64,000 nt of DNA from CADEED01 sp020442965. GTDB taxonomy: Bacteria > Pseudomonadota > Gammaproteobacteria > Steroidobacterales > Steroidobacteraceae. Each line of letters opens with the position of its first letter. The first letter of the stretch is position 1. The DNA is taken from positions 62,001 through 126,000 of the forward strand of contig JAWLAH010000002.1 in NCBI GenBank assembly GCA_041395525.1, in the 5' to 3' direction. Under the pieces are notes generated by a model. It was not told where the DNA came from and did no database searches. It saw nothing but the letters and a program-made list of their open reading frames with translations. The translations under genes were made by a program, and so were the position numbers. Below, piece after piece: positions 36,966 to 46,465 of the stretch.

Positions 36966-38227
36966 TTCACGTTGCTCTGATTGCGATCGCGTTGTTGGGA
37001 TCCGTCTATTTCGCGACTCGGACGCGTCGCGTTGATGCTTACACGGTTGCTTGGTATGGCGGCATTCTCTATTTCTTACCAGGGGTAGTCGGTTACACAC
37101 TCAGCCCGGTCACACCTGATAGTCCAATTAAGCTGCCAATTGCTCTTGTGCCAGAGGCGTCAGTCGTAATGCTCGCAGTACTGCTCGCATTGTTAGTGAC
37201 TGGAGCGATATACGACGAACTCGTCTCGCGCTGGCCAAGCAAGCAACCCACTATGGCTGGCTGCGAAATCGCGGCAGAAATCGCGTTACTGCTCGCGCTG
37301 CTCGGCCTCATCTTGACTTATATTGAGAGCGGTGGCGCCGCGTTCGCGGCCGACAAGCGAGTTGTAATCGAAGTGGTAGGCCGCGGTCATCTGCTTTGGC
37401 AGATGGGGGCATCGGTTTCGGCGGTGCTTGCCTTTGTCCATCGGCGCAAGCGGACAGGTACTCTTGCTTGGTTGTTGCTGCTCGGTGACATGCTGATCGG
37501 ATTTCGCTATGCCTTTGCATTAAGCATGGTAGCAGTCGCACTACTGTGGGCATCTCGGTTGGGGGAGGTGCGATTGATCAGTCTCCCAAAGAAGTACGTT
37601 GTGACGGTTCTCGCCGCGGGTTTACTGGTGATTTCTTATCAGAATTTGAAAGAGCCGGTTCGTAATGGCGATTGGTCGGAAATCGGGCGGCGCATTTCAA
37701 GTCCGCTGTGGTACGGCAAAGGCATCCTCACGTCAGAGCCGTTTACGACCCAGACAGTGCTCAACGAAATAGTACGCCGCGACTTTCGGACCAGAACGGA
37801 TCACGTACAATCCGCCGCCCAACACTTCCTGCTTTTCAGTCGCGAACTTGGAGCGGAAACAGATCGCTTCGGTGACCTCTACCAACCCGCGCTCTTTCCA
37901 CGAGTGGATCACGGGCTCGGTAACAACATTTGGGCGCAAATGTGGAGCGCGGGAGGGTGGCCACTACTGGGCGTATTCATCTTGCTTTTTGCGACGGCGA
38001 TGGGCTTGGGTAGCAGGCTGCTCTTGATCCGGGATCCGACGATCTCGGCCCTGGTAGCGTTATCGATAGCGTACGCGGGCTTTTATTTGCACCGCAACGA
38101 GCTGCTGGTCGAAGTCGGATACCTCAAGCAGGTATTCCTGGTATGGACGTTAAGCGTTGTGGGAGGCTGGGTACTTGCGCTAGTTGTTACGACGCTCTTG
38201 GAGCCATCCGAGCGCCCGCGACGATGA
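36962..38227 (+). CDS. Candidate O-antigen/capsule polymerase (Wzy-like membrane protein)
   Basis: 421 residues with about ten to twelve hydrophobic segments and one large loop (about 215-325, from LKEPVRNGDW to NNIWAQMW), a layout shared by Wzy polymerases. Sequence is too variable for a motif-based call; the assignment rests on topology and on position between the flippase and glycosyltransferase genes, with no other Wzy candidate in the locus. GTG start overlaps the flippase stop (GTGA), and the 3' end overlaps the next ATG. Confidence 0.7.
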   Translation: MIHVALIAIALLGSVYFATRTRRVDAYTVAWYGGILYFLPGVVGYTLSPVTPDSPIKLPIALVPEASVVMLAVLLALLVTGAIYDELVSRWPSKQPTMAGCEIAAEIALLLALLGLILTYIESGGAAFAADKRVVIEVVGRGHLLWQMGASVSAVLAFVHRRKRTGTLAWLLLLGDMLIGFRYAFALSMVAVALLWASRLGEVRLISLPKKYVVTVLAAGLLVISYQNLKEPVRNGDWSEIGRRISSPLWYGKGILTSEPFTTQTVLNEIVRRDFRTRTDHVQSAAQHFLLFSRELGAETDRFGDLYQPALFPRVDHGLGNNIWAQMWSAGGWPLLGVFILLFATAMGLGSRLLLIRDPTISALVALSIAYAGFYLHRNELLVEVGYLKQVFLVWTLSVVGGWVLALVVTTLLEPSERPRR

Positions 38228-39399
38228 TGCGCCTGAGAGTAGTCATGCTGATTCGTGCGTTGAGCGTGGGTGGTGCCGAGCGGCAGTTCGTCAACGCCGC
38301 GATCGGCTTGCATCGACTTGGGCACGTGGTCACGGCGGTGATATTCTATAGAGAGAACTCCGCATTGGAGTCGCAGCTGATCGACTCTGGCGTGGAATTG
38401 CTCGAGCTACGCAAAGCGAGTCGCTGGGATTTGTTCCGACCGATGCTGCAGCTTGCCAGACTAATGCGCAAGCAAAACTGTCATGTGCTGTATTCCTTTT
38501 TACCAGTGGCAAATCTGTTTGGGGCGCTGGTTTCATTGTTAGTGCCGAAAAGTCGACTAGTCTGGGGCGTGCGCACTGCCGGTAAATCGAGTGATCGACG
38601 CGACATGTTCGGGCGCTTCCTGGCGGCGGCAGAGTGGCATCTGATACGCGTCCCGGACTTGGTCATTACCAATTCGCAGGCTTCGTTGAATCAGCTGCGG
38701 GCTCGCGGATTGCCGGATAGCGGCGCTTTGCTCATTGACAACGGTGTCGATTCGGAGCGCTACATTTTTGATGAGATGCAGCGCAGCGCGACCAGGGCAG
38801 CGTGGGGTGTCGGTGAGAGCAGCAGGTTGATCGGTGCAGTCGGACGAATCAGGCACGAGAAGGGGCTGGCTGTCCTACTGCGTGCCGTGGCGATGCTCGT
38901 TGCTTCTGAGCCTGCTATTCGTGTCGTATTGATCGGTGATGGCAGTGAATCGGATTTGAATGCATTTCGGCAGGAGATAGTGCGTCTACAACTCACAGAC
39001 TACGTCATTTGGGCCGGCGTTCGCGATGATATGGCGGCGGTGTATAGCGCCCTGGATCTACTTTGCCTGGCTTCATTCTATGAAGGTTCGCCGAACACTT
39101 TGGGCGAGGCGATGATGTGTGGGCTTGTTTGCGTAGCCACTGATGTAGGTGATGTTCGCCGAGTACTGGCATCGTATGGTTTCGTGGCGAACGCAGGCGA
39201 CGACAACTCGCTTGCAGAACAGCTCAAGCTGGCGCTGCAAGCTTTGCAGGTGAGTATCAGGGACAAAGTGCGGGCTCGCGCACTGCATTTGTTTGCAATG
39301 GACAAACTTGTGTCAAATACCGAGTCGGCACTCTTGAGCCTGATCGAGAGTTCTCGATCGTCTGACGACGAAGCATCATTTGAGTCAACTGATGATTGA
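38224..39399 (+). CDS. GT4-family (group 1) glycosyltransferase
   Basis: 391 residues. The N-terminal domain begins with a glycine-rich turn after strand 1 (LIRALSVGGAERQFVN), and the C-terminal nucleotide-binding domain shows GAVGRIRHEKGLAVLLRA, VVLIGDGSE and the EGSPNTLGEAMMCG (E-x7-E) motif. GT-B fold retaining enzymes of this kind add one sugar to the lipid-linked repeat unit on the cytoplasmic face. Donor unknown. ATG overlaps the stop of the polymerase gene. Confidence 0.88.
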   Translation: MMRLRVVMLIRALSVGGAERQFVNAAIGLHRLGHVVTAVIFYRENSALESQLIDSGVELLELRKASRWDLFRPMLQLARLMRKQNCHVLYSFLPVANLFGALVSLLVPKSRLVWGVRTAGKSSDRRDMFGRFLAAAEWHLIRVPDLVITNSQASLNQLRARGLPDSGALLIDNGVDSERYIFDEMQRSATRAAWGVGESSRLIGAVGRIRHEKGLAVLLRAVAMLVASEPAIRVVLIGDGSESDLNAFRQEIVRLQLTDYVIWAGVRDDMAAVYSALDLLCLASFYEGSPNTLGEAMMCGLVCVATDVGDVRRVLASYGFVANAGDDNSLAEQLKLALQALQVSIRDKVRARALHLFAMDKLVSNTESALLSLIESSRSSDDEASFESTDD

Positions 39400-40381
39400 G
39401 ATACTACCGGTAATCAAGGGGGCATTGACCTATGTGCCGATTTTGTACGATCCACGTCGGTTCGATTCGACCGGTATCGTCGCGGCGCGCTATTGCTATT
39501 CTGTGTGGTTGCGCCATCTCGTTTCGCTACATCGTCGTGGGATCGATTGCGACACCACGGTAGTGGCTGAGCTAGGGCCTGGTCCGTCGCTCGGGGTGTG
39601 TATCGCCGCGGTCTTGACTGGTACTGAGCGAGCGCTCGCGCTCGACCTTGTTGACTTTGCGCGCTCCGCGCACAATCTCCAGATAGCAACTGAAATTCTC
39701 GATTTGCTCATGAACCGCGCAGCGATTCCTGATGATCGCGAATTTCCCGGTATGTATCCGAAACTGGATGACTATCGATTTCCAAATGACATGCTAAGCG
39801 ACGCACGCATGCGTGTTGCCCTAGCCAAATCACGCGTTCGACAGATTATGAGATCGCTAGATCCATCTAACGAGCCAAGTGATACTGACATGGTGGAGTA
39901 TCGCGCGCCTTGGTATACGGACGACGTGGTTCGCGTGGGCTCCGTTGGGCTCGTAATCTCGCAAGCAGTACTTGAGCACGTGGATGAACTAGGATCGACT
40001 TACGACGCAATGGGGCGGTGGCTTGCACCCGCCGCATTCGCTTCACACGTCATCGATTTTCGCAGTCATTCTCTAACAAAAGGCTGGGATGGTCACTTGC
40101 AGTACTCGCCGCGCTTGTGGCGAATCGTACGCGGGCGGCGACCCTATTTGCTGAACCGTGCATCACCTGGCCAGCATCTTCATCGAGCCAGCGCCGCAGG
40201 ACTCTCGGCCGTCGCTTGCGAGCGTCAGATCACCACTCCATCACTGGCGCGCTCCCGGCTCGCTGCATCTTTCGCTAGCTGGTCTGACGACGATCGGTGT
40301 ACGTCGACTATGCATCTGATTCTTGAGAACACGAAGCGCGGTTTCAGTGGCGCGACGACTGAGTCATGCGCATCGCCGTAG
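39392..40381 (+). CDS. Putative SAM-dependent methyltransferase of the polysaccharide locus
   Basis: 329 residues. VAELGPGPSLGVCIAAVLTG at about residue 59 is a motif-I-like SAM-binding loop (E-x-G-x-G), and VGLVISQAVLEHVDELGSTYDAM is the motif II/III region of class I methyltransferases. A long insertion separates the two. It probably methylates a sugar hydroxyl or acid group, but substrate and position are unknown. ATG 39392 overlaps the previous gene; a TTG at 39380 is an alternative. It overlaps the next gene by 16 bases. This is one of the least GC-rich genes of the window. Confidence 0.65.
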   Translation: MIEILPVIKGALTYVPILYDPRRFDSTGIVAARYCYSVWLRHLVSLHRRGIDCDTTVVAELGPGPSLGVCIAAVLTGTERALALDLVDFARSAHNLQIATEILDLLMNRAAIPDDREFPGMYPKLDDYRFPNDMLSDARMRVALAKSRVRQIMRSLDPSNEPSDTDMVEYRAPWYTDDVVRVGSVGLVISQAVLEHVDELGSTYDAMGRWLAPAAFASHVIDFRSHSLTKGWDGHLQYSPRLWRIVRGRRPYLLNRASPGQHLHRASAAGLSAVACERQITTPSLARSRLAASFASWSDDDRCTSTMHLILENTKRGFSGATTESCASP

Positions 40382-41589
40382 TAACGATCGTGTTTCCAGC
40401 CGCTTCAGAAGCATTCGCCGCGGTTGAGTTCCGAAAGATCGTGCAAGCGGGGCATGAGGTAAGTGTTTACGCGGTCAGGTCCAAGCCGTTTGGTTCGCAA
40501 TCTTCGGTGCAACCGCCTATACCAGCGGGAGTAGCGGTATCGTGGCAGAATCTCCGCACGCTGCTTAACGCATGCAAAATACTGATGCGACATCCGATCA
40601 AGGTCGGTCACACACTTTGGTGGACCATTCGGCACGGGTCGCGGACGCCCGCTTTGCTCCTGAAATGCCTGGTGTTCTTTCCTCGGCTAATGGAAATTGG
40701 TGATGATCTGGCGCGCGCTTGTCCAGACGTGGTGCACTTGTTCTGGGGTCACTACCCTAGTGTTGCGGGATACTATGCAAAGTTGCGAATGCCGTCTGCC
40801 AGCATCTACTCAACATCGCTGGGCGCGTACGACCTGCTTTACAACTTTGGTCCCAGCACTGACTTTGCCAGACAGTCCGACGTCATATGGACGCATGCGT
40901 CAGTCAATCGCCCGATGCTTGAGTCACGTGGCATTCCACCGTCTCGCATCAGAGTGCTGCCTCGTGGCATAGACCTTGGGCAGGTTCCCGACGGTACAGC
41001 CATCAAGCAACGCGGGCTTATCGCTGTGGTAGCGCGCCTGGTTCCAGAGAAAGGTGTTGAAGTCGTGATACGCGCCTTCAACGAGATGCGACAATCGAAG
41101 CTGCCGTGCAATTTGGAGATCGTTGGTGATGGCCCGTCTCGCAGGACCCTTGAGCGGTTGGTAGAGAGTTTGCAATTGCAATCCTTTGTGCGATTTCATG
41201 GCAACGTTAGTCACGACGAGGTTTTCAACTTGCTCAGCCGAGCCGATGTGTTCATTCTGGCTTCCACCAATCCATCCGAGCGCTTGCCGAATGTCGTAAA
41301 GGAGGCGCTTGCCTGTCGCTGTGTGTGTATTGTGAGCCCGACGCCAGGAATCGAGGAACTGCTGGCCACGCTTCAGCATCAGCTCATAGTATCGCCGCGA
41401 GTCGATAGTCTTTCGTCGGCACTTGCAGACGTCCTGAGGTTCCCCGAGAAATACTCCGGCGATCGGGATAGCGGACGGCAGCATGTATTTGCGAACTATG
41501 ATGCGGGGCGCGTAGCCGAAGAACGTCTCAGCGTCTGGCGCGAAGCTCGCGAGATGCGTGCAGCAATGACCGGCGCTGCTGCGCGTTAG
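40366..41589 (+). CDS. GT4-family (group 1) glycosyltransferase
   Basis: 407 residues. Nucleotide-sugar-binding domain motifs: VVARLVPEKGVEVVIRAF, LEIVGDGPSRRTLERL and SERLPNVVKEALACRC (the E-x7-E motif, with an adjacent Cys-rich turn). The N-terminal acceptor domain is VTIVFPAASEAF onwards and contains HLFWGHYPS. Predicted to build the repeat unit in the cytoplasm. ATG lies inside the end of the methyltransferase gene. Confidence 0.88.
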   Translation: MRIAVVTIVFPAASEAFAAVEFRKIVQAGHEVSVYAVRSKPFGSQSSVQPPIPAGVAVSWQNLRTLLNACKILMRHPIKVGHTLWWTIRHGSRTPALLLKCLVFFPRLMEIGDDLARACPDVVHLFWGHYPSVAGYYAKLRMPSASIYSTSLGAYDLLYNFGPSTDFARQSDVIWTHASVNRPMLESRGIPPSRIRVLPRGIDLGQVPDGTAIKQRGLIAVVARLVPEKGVEVVIRAFNEMRQSKLPCNLEIVGDGPSRRTLERLVESLQLQSFVRFHGNVSHDEVFNLLSRADVFILASTNPSERLPNVVKEALACRCVCIVSPTPGIEELLATLQHQLIVSPRVDSLSSALADVLRFPEKYSGDRDSGRQHVFANYDAGRVAEERLSVWREAREMRAAMTGAAAR

Positions 41590-41612
41590 ATCAAGCTTCC
41601 ACACGAATCGAA

Positions 41613-43562
41613 ATGTGCGGCATCGTCGGACACTATTTGCTTGATCGTTTGTGCATTGACGAGGCTACGGGAACGACCAAGCGTATGGCTGAACGCCTAA
41701 GGCACCGTGGGCCCGACGGCGATGGCTTCTGGATGGACGCGACGGAACGTCTCTATCTCGGTCATCGTCGGTTGGCGGTTGTCGATTTGAGCGAGCAGGG
41801 ACGGCAGCCCATGATGTCCGCTTCGGGACGGTACGTTGTTACTTTCAACGGCGAAATCTACAACTTCGAAGCACTGCGTGCTGATCTGTGGAAGGCAGGC
41901 GCAGGTACTAACGTGCGTTCTGACACCGCGGTCTTACTGGCGGCGATTGAGCATTGGGGGATTTGCGCCGCGTTATCCCACCTGAGTGGCATGTTCGCTT
42001 TTGCGGTGTGGGATCGCCGAGAGCGTGAGCTGACACTTGTTCGCGACCGACTCGGAAAGAAGCCGTTGTACTACGCGCTGACCGGCGGCGGCCTTGCGTT
42101 TGCATCCGAACTGCGGGCGCTTCGCGAGATTCCTGGCATCGAGTGGCAAGTGCATCCGCAAGCACTGGCGGGCTATTTTGGTCGCGGCTATGTTAGTGGC
42201 GAACAGGCGATCATTCGTGGAGTCTTCAAGGTTGCGCCTGGGTCACTAGTTACTATACGAGCAGCTGACAGAGTCACGACAGACCTGATCAAGTCTACCT
42301 ACTGGAGTGTCAGTGAGTACCCGCAGAGATCCGACGGAATAGTCACGTACGATCAATCGGTTGATGAGCTGGAAGCGATTCTGCGCCGTGCCGTTGCAGA
42401 TCGGTTGGTGGCGGACGTGCCAGTTGGCGCCTTCCTATCCGGGGGCGTGGATTCGTCCGCCATCGTTGCCATTGCGCAGTCGATTGCCAATCGGCCGGTG
42501 AAGACTTTCACAATCGGCTTTGATGACCCTAGTTTTGATGAGAGCGGCTTTGCGCGGGATGTAGCGGCGATACTCGGTACCGAGCATACCGAAGTGACCG
42601 TTACCGACACCGAGTCACGGGCAATCGTTCCCACTTTGGGTGCGCTCTTTGATGAGCCGTTTGGCGACTCATCGCAGATTCCGACGTTGCTGATCTCGCG
42701 GATTGCTCGGAGCGCTGTGACTGTAGCGCTGTCCGGTGACGGTGGGGATGAGTTGTTCGGCGGCTATTCACGATATTTCATTGCCGAGAAGCTGGTGCGC
42801 GAGATGCGCAGGCTGCCGCGCTTCGCGGGGCGTTGGGTCGCAGAGATTGTAAGATTAGTGCCAGGGGCGCTTTGGAACTCGATCGGCGTGGTTGCGCCGG
42901 GTATGTTTGGTTCTGCACCGGGCACCGTTCGACCTGCGCAACAGGCGCTCAAGTTGGCCAACCTAATGTCCATGGACAGTTTGGATCAAGTATATTGCTA
43001 TCTACTTCAGCACTGGCCGGTAGGGGCTGCTTGTGTGTTTGATGACGCATTGTCCAGTGAGGCGCTCAGCGCAACCTCAATGGTGCCAGGTCAAGATGCG
43101 TTCGACTGGATGGGTCGGCGTGATCTGAGGGAGTATTTGCCTGACGATATTTTGGTGAAAGTCGATCGAGCATCAATGGCGGTTTCGCTCGAAGTTCGAG
43201 CTCCCCTTCTCGATCGGGAGGTTGTTGAATTCGCGTTGCGGTTACCGACGGAGGCGAAAGTAATCGGTGGTCGCGGTAAGCGAATTCTTCGAGATGTGCT
43301 TTATCGCTACGTGCCGCGAGAACTCATCGATCGCCCTAAAGTAGGGTTCGGCGTACCACTTGACAGTTGGTTGCGGGCCGGACTGCGAGACTGGGCCGAG
43401 GACCTGATGTCGGAGGCTGCGCTGAAGGAATCCGGCCTACTTCAAGTAGCGTCAATTCGCCATGTTTGGCAGACGCATCAGGCAGGTCGAGCCAATTGGG
43501 GCACGCGAATTTGGGACGTTCTGATGTTTCAGGCCTGGCAGCGCGAGCAAGGGCTGGCGTGA
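41613..43562 (+). CDS. asnB: Asparagine synthase (glutamine-hydrolysing) family amidotransferase
   Basis: 649 residues. The N-terminal glutaminase domain begins with catalytic Cys2 (MCGIVGHY) and includes RHRGPDGDG and FNGEIYN. The synthetase domain has the PP-loop LSGGVDSSAI near residue 274. AsnB homologues inside capsule/O-antigen loci (for example WbpS) are thought to amidate hexuronic acids rather than make asparagine. Given two uronate-forming dehydrogenases here, that role is plausible, but true AsnB activity cannot be excluded. The stop overlaps the next GTG. Confidence 0.88.
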   Translation: MCGIVGHYLLDRLCIDEATGTTKRMAERLRHRGPDGDGFWMDATERLYLGHRRLAVVDLSEQGRQPMMSASGRYVVTFNGEIYNFEALRADLWKAGAGTNVRSDTAVLLAAIEHWGICAALSHLSGMFAFAVWDRRERELTLVRDRLGKKPLYYALTGGGLAFASELRALREIPGIEWQVHPQALAGYFGRGYVSGEQAIIRGVFKVAPGSLVTIRAADRVTTDLIKSTYWSVSEYPQRSDGIVTYDQSVDELEAILRRAVADRLVADVPVGAFLSGGVDSSAIVAIAQSIANRPVKTFTIGFDDPSFDESGFARDVAAILGTEHTEVTVTDTESRAIVPTLGALFDEPFGDSSQIPTLLISRIARSAVTVALSGDGGDELFGGYSRYFIAEKLVREMRRLPRFAGRWVAEIVRLVPGALWNSIGVVAPGMFGSAPGTVRPAQQALKLANLMSMDSLDQVYCYLLQHWPVGAACVFDDALSSEALSATSMVPGQDAFDWMGRRDLREYLPDDILVKVDRASMAVSLEVRAPLLDREVVEFALRLPTEAKVIGGRGKRILRDVLYRYVPRELIDRPKVGFGVPLDSWLRAGLRDWAEDLMSEAALKESGLLQVASIRHVWQTHQAGRANWGTRIWDVLMFQAWQREQGLA

Positions 43563-44599
43563 ACCGGCCGGCATCGATTTCGACACCCGTGGTGAGTGTC
43601 ATCGTGCCTTGCTACAACGAGGAGCAGCACATCAAGGCATTTCTTGATTCAGCGCTTGCGCAAGAAGGCTTGTCTGGACCAGTCGAAGTGATCGTCTCGG
43701 ATGGAATGAGCACTGACGCGACTCGCCAGATTCTGCGGCAGATCGCGGAGCAAGATAGTCGCTTGGTCATCGTCGACAACCCGCAGCGAACCGTTTCATT
43801 TGGGCTGAATCTAGCCCTGAAGCTAGCGCGTGGCGCAGTGATCGCACGAATGGATGTGCATAGCGAGTACGCCCCCGATTACTTGCATGAATGCATTGCA
43901 GCTCTGGAGCGTACGGGGGCGGACAATGTCGGTGGCCCGGCGCTAACCAAGTCCATCGACTATTGGCAGCGTGCCAACGCCACGGCGTATCACTCAAGAT
44001 TTTCAGTGGGCGGAGCCAAATTTCATGATCCGAACTATGAGGGGTTTGTCGACACTGTTACCTACGGATGCTGGTACAAGAGCAGGCTCTTTGAAATCGG
44101 GATGTTTGACGAAGCGCTCGTTAGAAACCAGGATGACGAACTCAATCTTCGGATTGTGAGACAAGGAGGGAAAATCTGGCAATCGCCGAAAATTCGCTCA
44201 TGGTATTCACCTCGTGCAAGTCTTGTGTCGTTATTTCGACAGTATTTCCAATATGGGTATTGGAAGGTGAGGGTGATTCAAAAACACCGCGCTATCGCAT
44301 CACTGCGTCACGTCGTGCCGGCCGGCACGTTGGTGTTTGTTCTCGCTCTGTCGGCGGTGGGCATCTGGTGGCGGCCTGCTTGGCACGTCGTCGCTGGCGG
44401 CGTTGTCATGTACCTCGGCCTCTCAGTCATCGCCAGCGTGCGAGCCGCGCTGCGCGGCGGCAGCTGGTCTGTCCTGCCGGTATTGCCGTTGGTATTTGCG
44501 ACCTATCACCTCGCCTATGCGACCGGGTTTCTGCGAGGTATGGTCGATGGAATTTGCGGCGCCCGCCCGACCGCATCGGTGACGGAACTGTCGCGATGA
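43559..44599 (+). CDS. GT2-family glycosyltransferase (ExoA-like) with C-terminal membrane segments
   Basis: 346 residues. The GT-A domain starts VVSVIVPCYNEE, with VIVSDGMSTDATRQIL, a DVHSEY metal/sugar-binding region and RNQDDELNLRI. After residue 250 come two to three hydrophobic segments (VPAGTLVFVLALSAVGIWW and following), as in succinoglycan ExoA. It adds one sugar at the membrane surface. GTG start overlaps the asnB stop (GTGA) and the stop overlaps the next ATG. Confidence 0.87.
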   Translation: MNRPASISTPVVSVIVPCYNEEQHIKAFLDSALAQEGLSGPVEVIVSDGMSTDATRQILRQIAEQDSRLVIVDNPQRTVSFGLNLALKLARGAVIARMDVHSEYAPDYLHECIAALERTGADNVGGPALTKSIDYWQRANATAYHSRFSVGGAKFHDPNYEGFVDTVTYGCWYKSRLFEIGMFDEALVRNQDDELNLRIVRQGGKIWQSPKIRSWYSPRASLVSLFRQYFQYGYWKVRVIQKHRAIASLRHVVPAGTLVFVLALSAVGIWWRPAWHVVAGGVVMYLGLSVIASVRAALRGGSWSVLPVLPLVFATYHLAYATGFLRGMVDGICGARPTASVTELSR

Positions 44600-45297
44600 A
44601 AGCCGAGCGAGATGAGCTTGCTGCGATCCACGAGCGATACGCGCGCAGAACACTCAGCTACGAACCATGGGCACCATGGGTCTGGCGCACGCATCGCGCC
44701 TTGGAGCTGGCCTTGATCCAGCTTCTGCGTCGGCATCGCTTTCTGCCGGCCGCTGACACGCGGTTGCTTGAGGTCGGTTGCGGTGGCGGGGCCAACCTGC
44801 AGATGTTTCTGCGCCTGGGCTTCCGGCCCAATAATCTGGCTGGCATCGAGTTGCAGAGCGACCGAGCTGCGGCGGCACGCCAGCTATTGCCTGCGAATGT
44901 AAAGATATGGACGGGCGACGCATCCACCTTGGAAGTACCGTCGCATTCGTTCGATATTGTTTTTCAGTCTTTGGTATTCACGTCCATTCTGGACGATTCA
45001 CTGCAGGAGCGGCTCGCGAACAAAATGATTTCGCTCGTTAAGCCGGGTGGAGGGGTCGTGTGGTACGATTTTAGTTATAATAATCCGAGTAATCCCGATG
45101 TCCGCGGAGTTCCACTGTCCCGAGTCCGCCAGCTATTTCACGGACGCGAGGTACACTCGAGAAAAGTGACGCTCGCGCCTCCCATCGCGCGCGTTGTTAC
45201 CCGCGTGTGGCCCCCGTTGTACAACGTTGTTAGCATACTTCCTTTTCTGCGTACGCACCTCTTGTGCTGGGTGCCGGCGGAACGCGGGCGTTCATAA
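44596..45297 (+). CDS. SAM-dependent class I methyltransferase
   Basis: 233 residues. Motif I is clear: LLEVGCGGGANLQMFL near residue 58, followed by GIELQSDRAAAARQLLP, the TGDASTLEVPSHSFDIVFQS acidic/motif II region and LVKPGGGVVWYDF. Probably decorates a sugar of the repeat unit. ATG overlaps the glycosyltransferase stop, and the next gene starts two bases after this stop. Confidence 0.85.
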   Translation: MKAERDELAAIHERYARRTLSYEPWAPWVWRTHRALELALIQLLRRHRFLPAADTRLLEVGCGGGANLQMFLRLGFRPNNLAGIELQSDRAAAARQLLPANVKIWTGDASTLEVPSHSFDIVFQSLVFTSILDDSLQERLANKMISLVKPGGGVVWYDFSYNNPSNPDVRGVPLSRVRQLFHGREVHSRKVTLAPPIARVVTRVWPPLYNVVSILPFLRTHLLCWVPAERGRS

Positions 45298-45298
45298 T

Positions 45299-46456
45299 AT
45301 GCAACAGTTCATTCCGTTCGCTGCTCCAGATATTGGTGAAGACGAGATTGCCGAAGTCGTGGATACGTTACGATCGGGATGGATCACGACCGGTCCCAAA
45401 GCGAAGCGTTTTGAAGAGTCGTTCGGCGAGTTTCTCGGCGGCGGACTCGAGTGCGTCGCACTGAACTCGGCTACCGCTGGCCTGCATTTGGCATTGGAGG
45501 CGATTGGCACAGCGCCCGGGGATGAGGTAATCGTACCATCCTACACATTTACTGCGACCGCCGAGGTAGTTAGATACTTCGGAGCAGATCCGGTATTCGT
45601 TGATGTCGATCCTCGTACTTATTGCATTTGCCCGGCTGCGGTCGAGGCCGCGATAACAAGTCGAACGCGCGCGATTCTACCGGTCCATTTTGCAGGACTT
45701 GCAGCTGATATGGACAGGCTACTTGCTATCGCGAAATCAAGAGCAGTTCACGTGATCGAGGATGCGGCCCACGCATTCCCGGCCCGGTATCGTGGCCAGC
45801 TTGTTGGTTCACTCGCATCCACGGCGTCGGTTTTCAGCTTTTACGCCAACAAAACCTTGGCGACCGGTGAGGGTGGAATGCTCGTGACGCGCGATCAGAC
45901 GATCGCAGATCGTGCGCGAATAATGCGTTTGCATGGTATTGATCGGGACGCTTTCGACCGATTCAATTCGCGCCGCCCCGCGTGGTTCTATCAAATCGTT
46001 GCACCCGGCTTTAAATACAATCTGACTGACATTGCGGCGTCGCTTGGCATTCATCAACTACGTCGAGCGAGCGAATTCGAACGACGTAGAACGTACCTTG
46101 CGAAGCGCTACAATGCAGCTCTGGCGGATCTTCCAGTCGTATTGCCGCCGCAGGCGGTCGATGGCGGAACACACGCCTGGCATCTGTATGTCTTGCTATT
46201 GAGTGATGAGGCAGGGATATCGAGAGACGCAGTGATCGATGCGATGCATGCGAACGGTGTTGGTTGTAGTGTTCACTACATTCCGCTTCACCAACAGCCG
46301 TATTGGCGCGATCGATACGAACTCACCGCCGATCGATTCCCGCATTCCGAGGAACTCGCTCGACGTGCCTTCAGTGTGCCGCTGTACACGCGAATGACCG
46401 ACCTTGATCAGGATCGAGTGATCGCGAGCTTGCGTGAGATTTTGCGTAGAAGATGA
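45299..46456 (+). CDS. DegT/DnrJ/EryC1-family sugar aminotransferase (second copy)
   Basis: 385 residues, PLP-dependent. The lysine is in FSFYANKTLATGEGG, preceded by EDAAHAFPARY and PSYTFTATAEV. Members with this FYANK/ATGEGG form include PglE, PseC and related 4-aminotransferases that act on UDP-4-keto-6-deoxy sugars. Its neighbours support this: the initiating sugar transferase follows directly and a 4,6-dehydratase is next. Together they resemble the PglF-PglE-PglC set. It is only distantly like the DegT protein at 24.5 kb. Confidence 0.86.
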   Translation: MQQFIPFAAPDIGEDEIAEVVDTLRSGWITTGPKAKRFEESFGEFLGGGLECVALNSATAGLHLALEAIGTAPGDEVIVPSYTFTATAEVVRYFGADPVFVDVDPRTYCICPAAVEAAITSRTRAILPVHFAGLAADMDRLLAIAKSRAVHVIEDAAHAFPARYRGQLVGSLASTASVFSFYANKTLATGEGGMLVTRDQTIADRARIMRLHGIDRDAFDRFNSRRPAWFYQIVAPGFKYNLTDIAASLGIHQLRRASEFERRRTYLAKRYNAALADLPVVLPPQAVDGGTHAWHLYVLLLSDEAGISRDAVIDAMHANGVGCSVHYIPLHQQPYWRDRYELTADRFPHSEELARRAFSVPLYTRMTDLDQDRVIASLREILRRR

Positions 46457-46465
46457 CGTTTTAGT

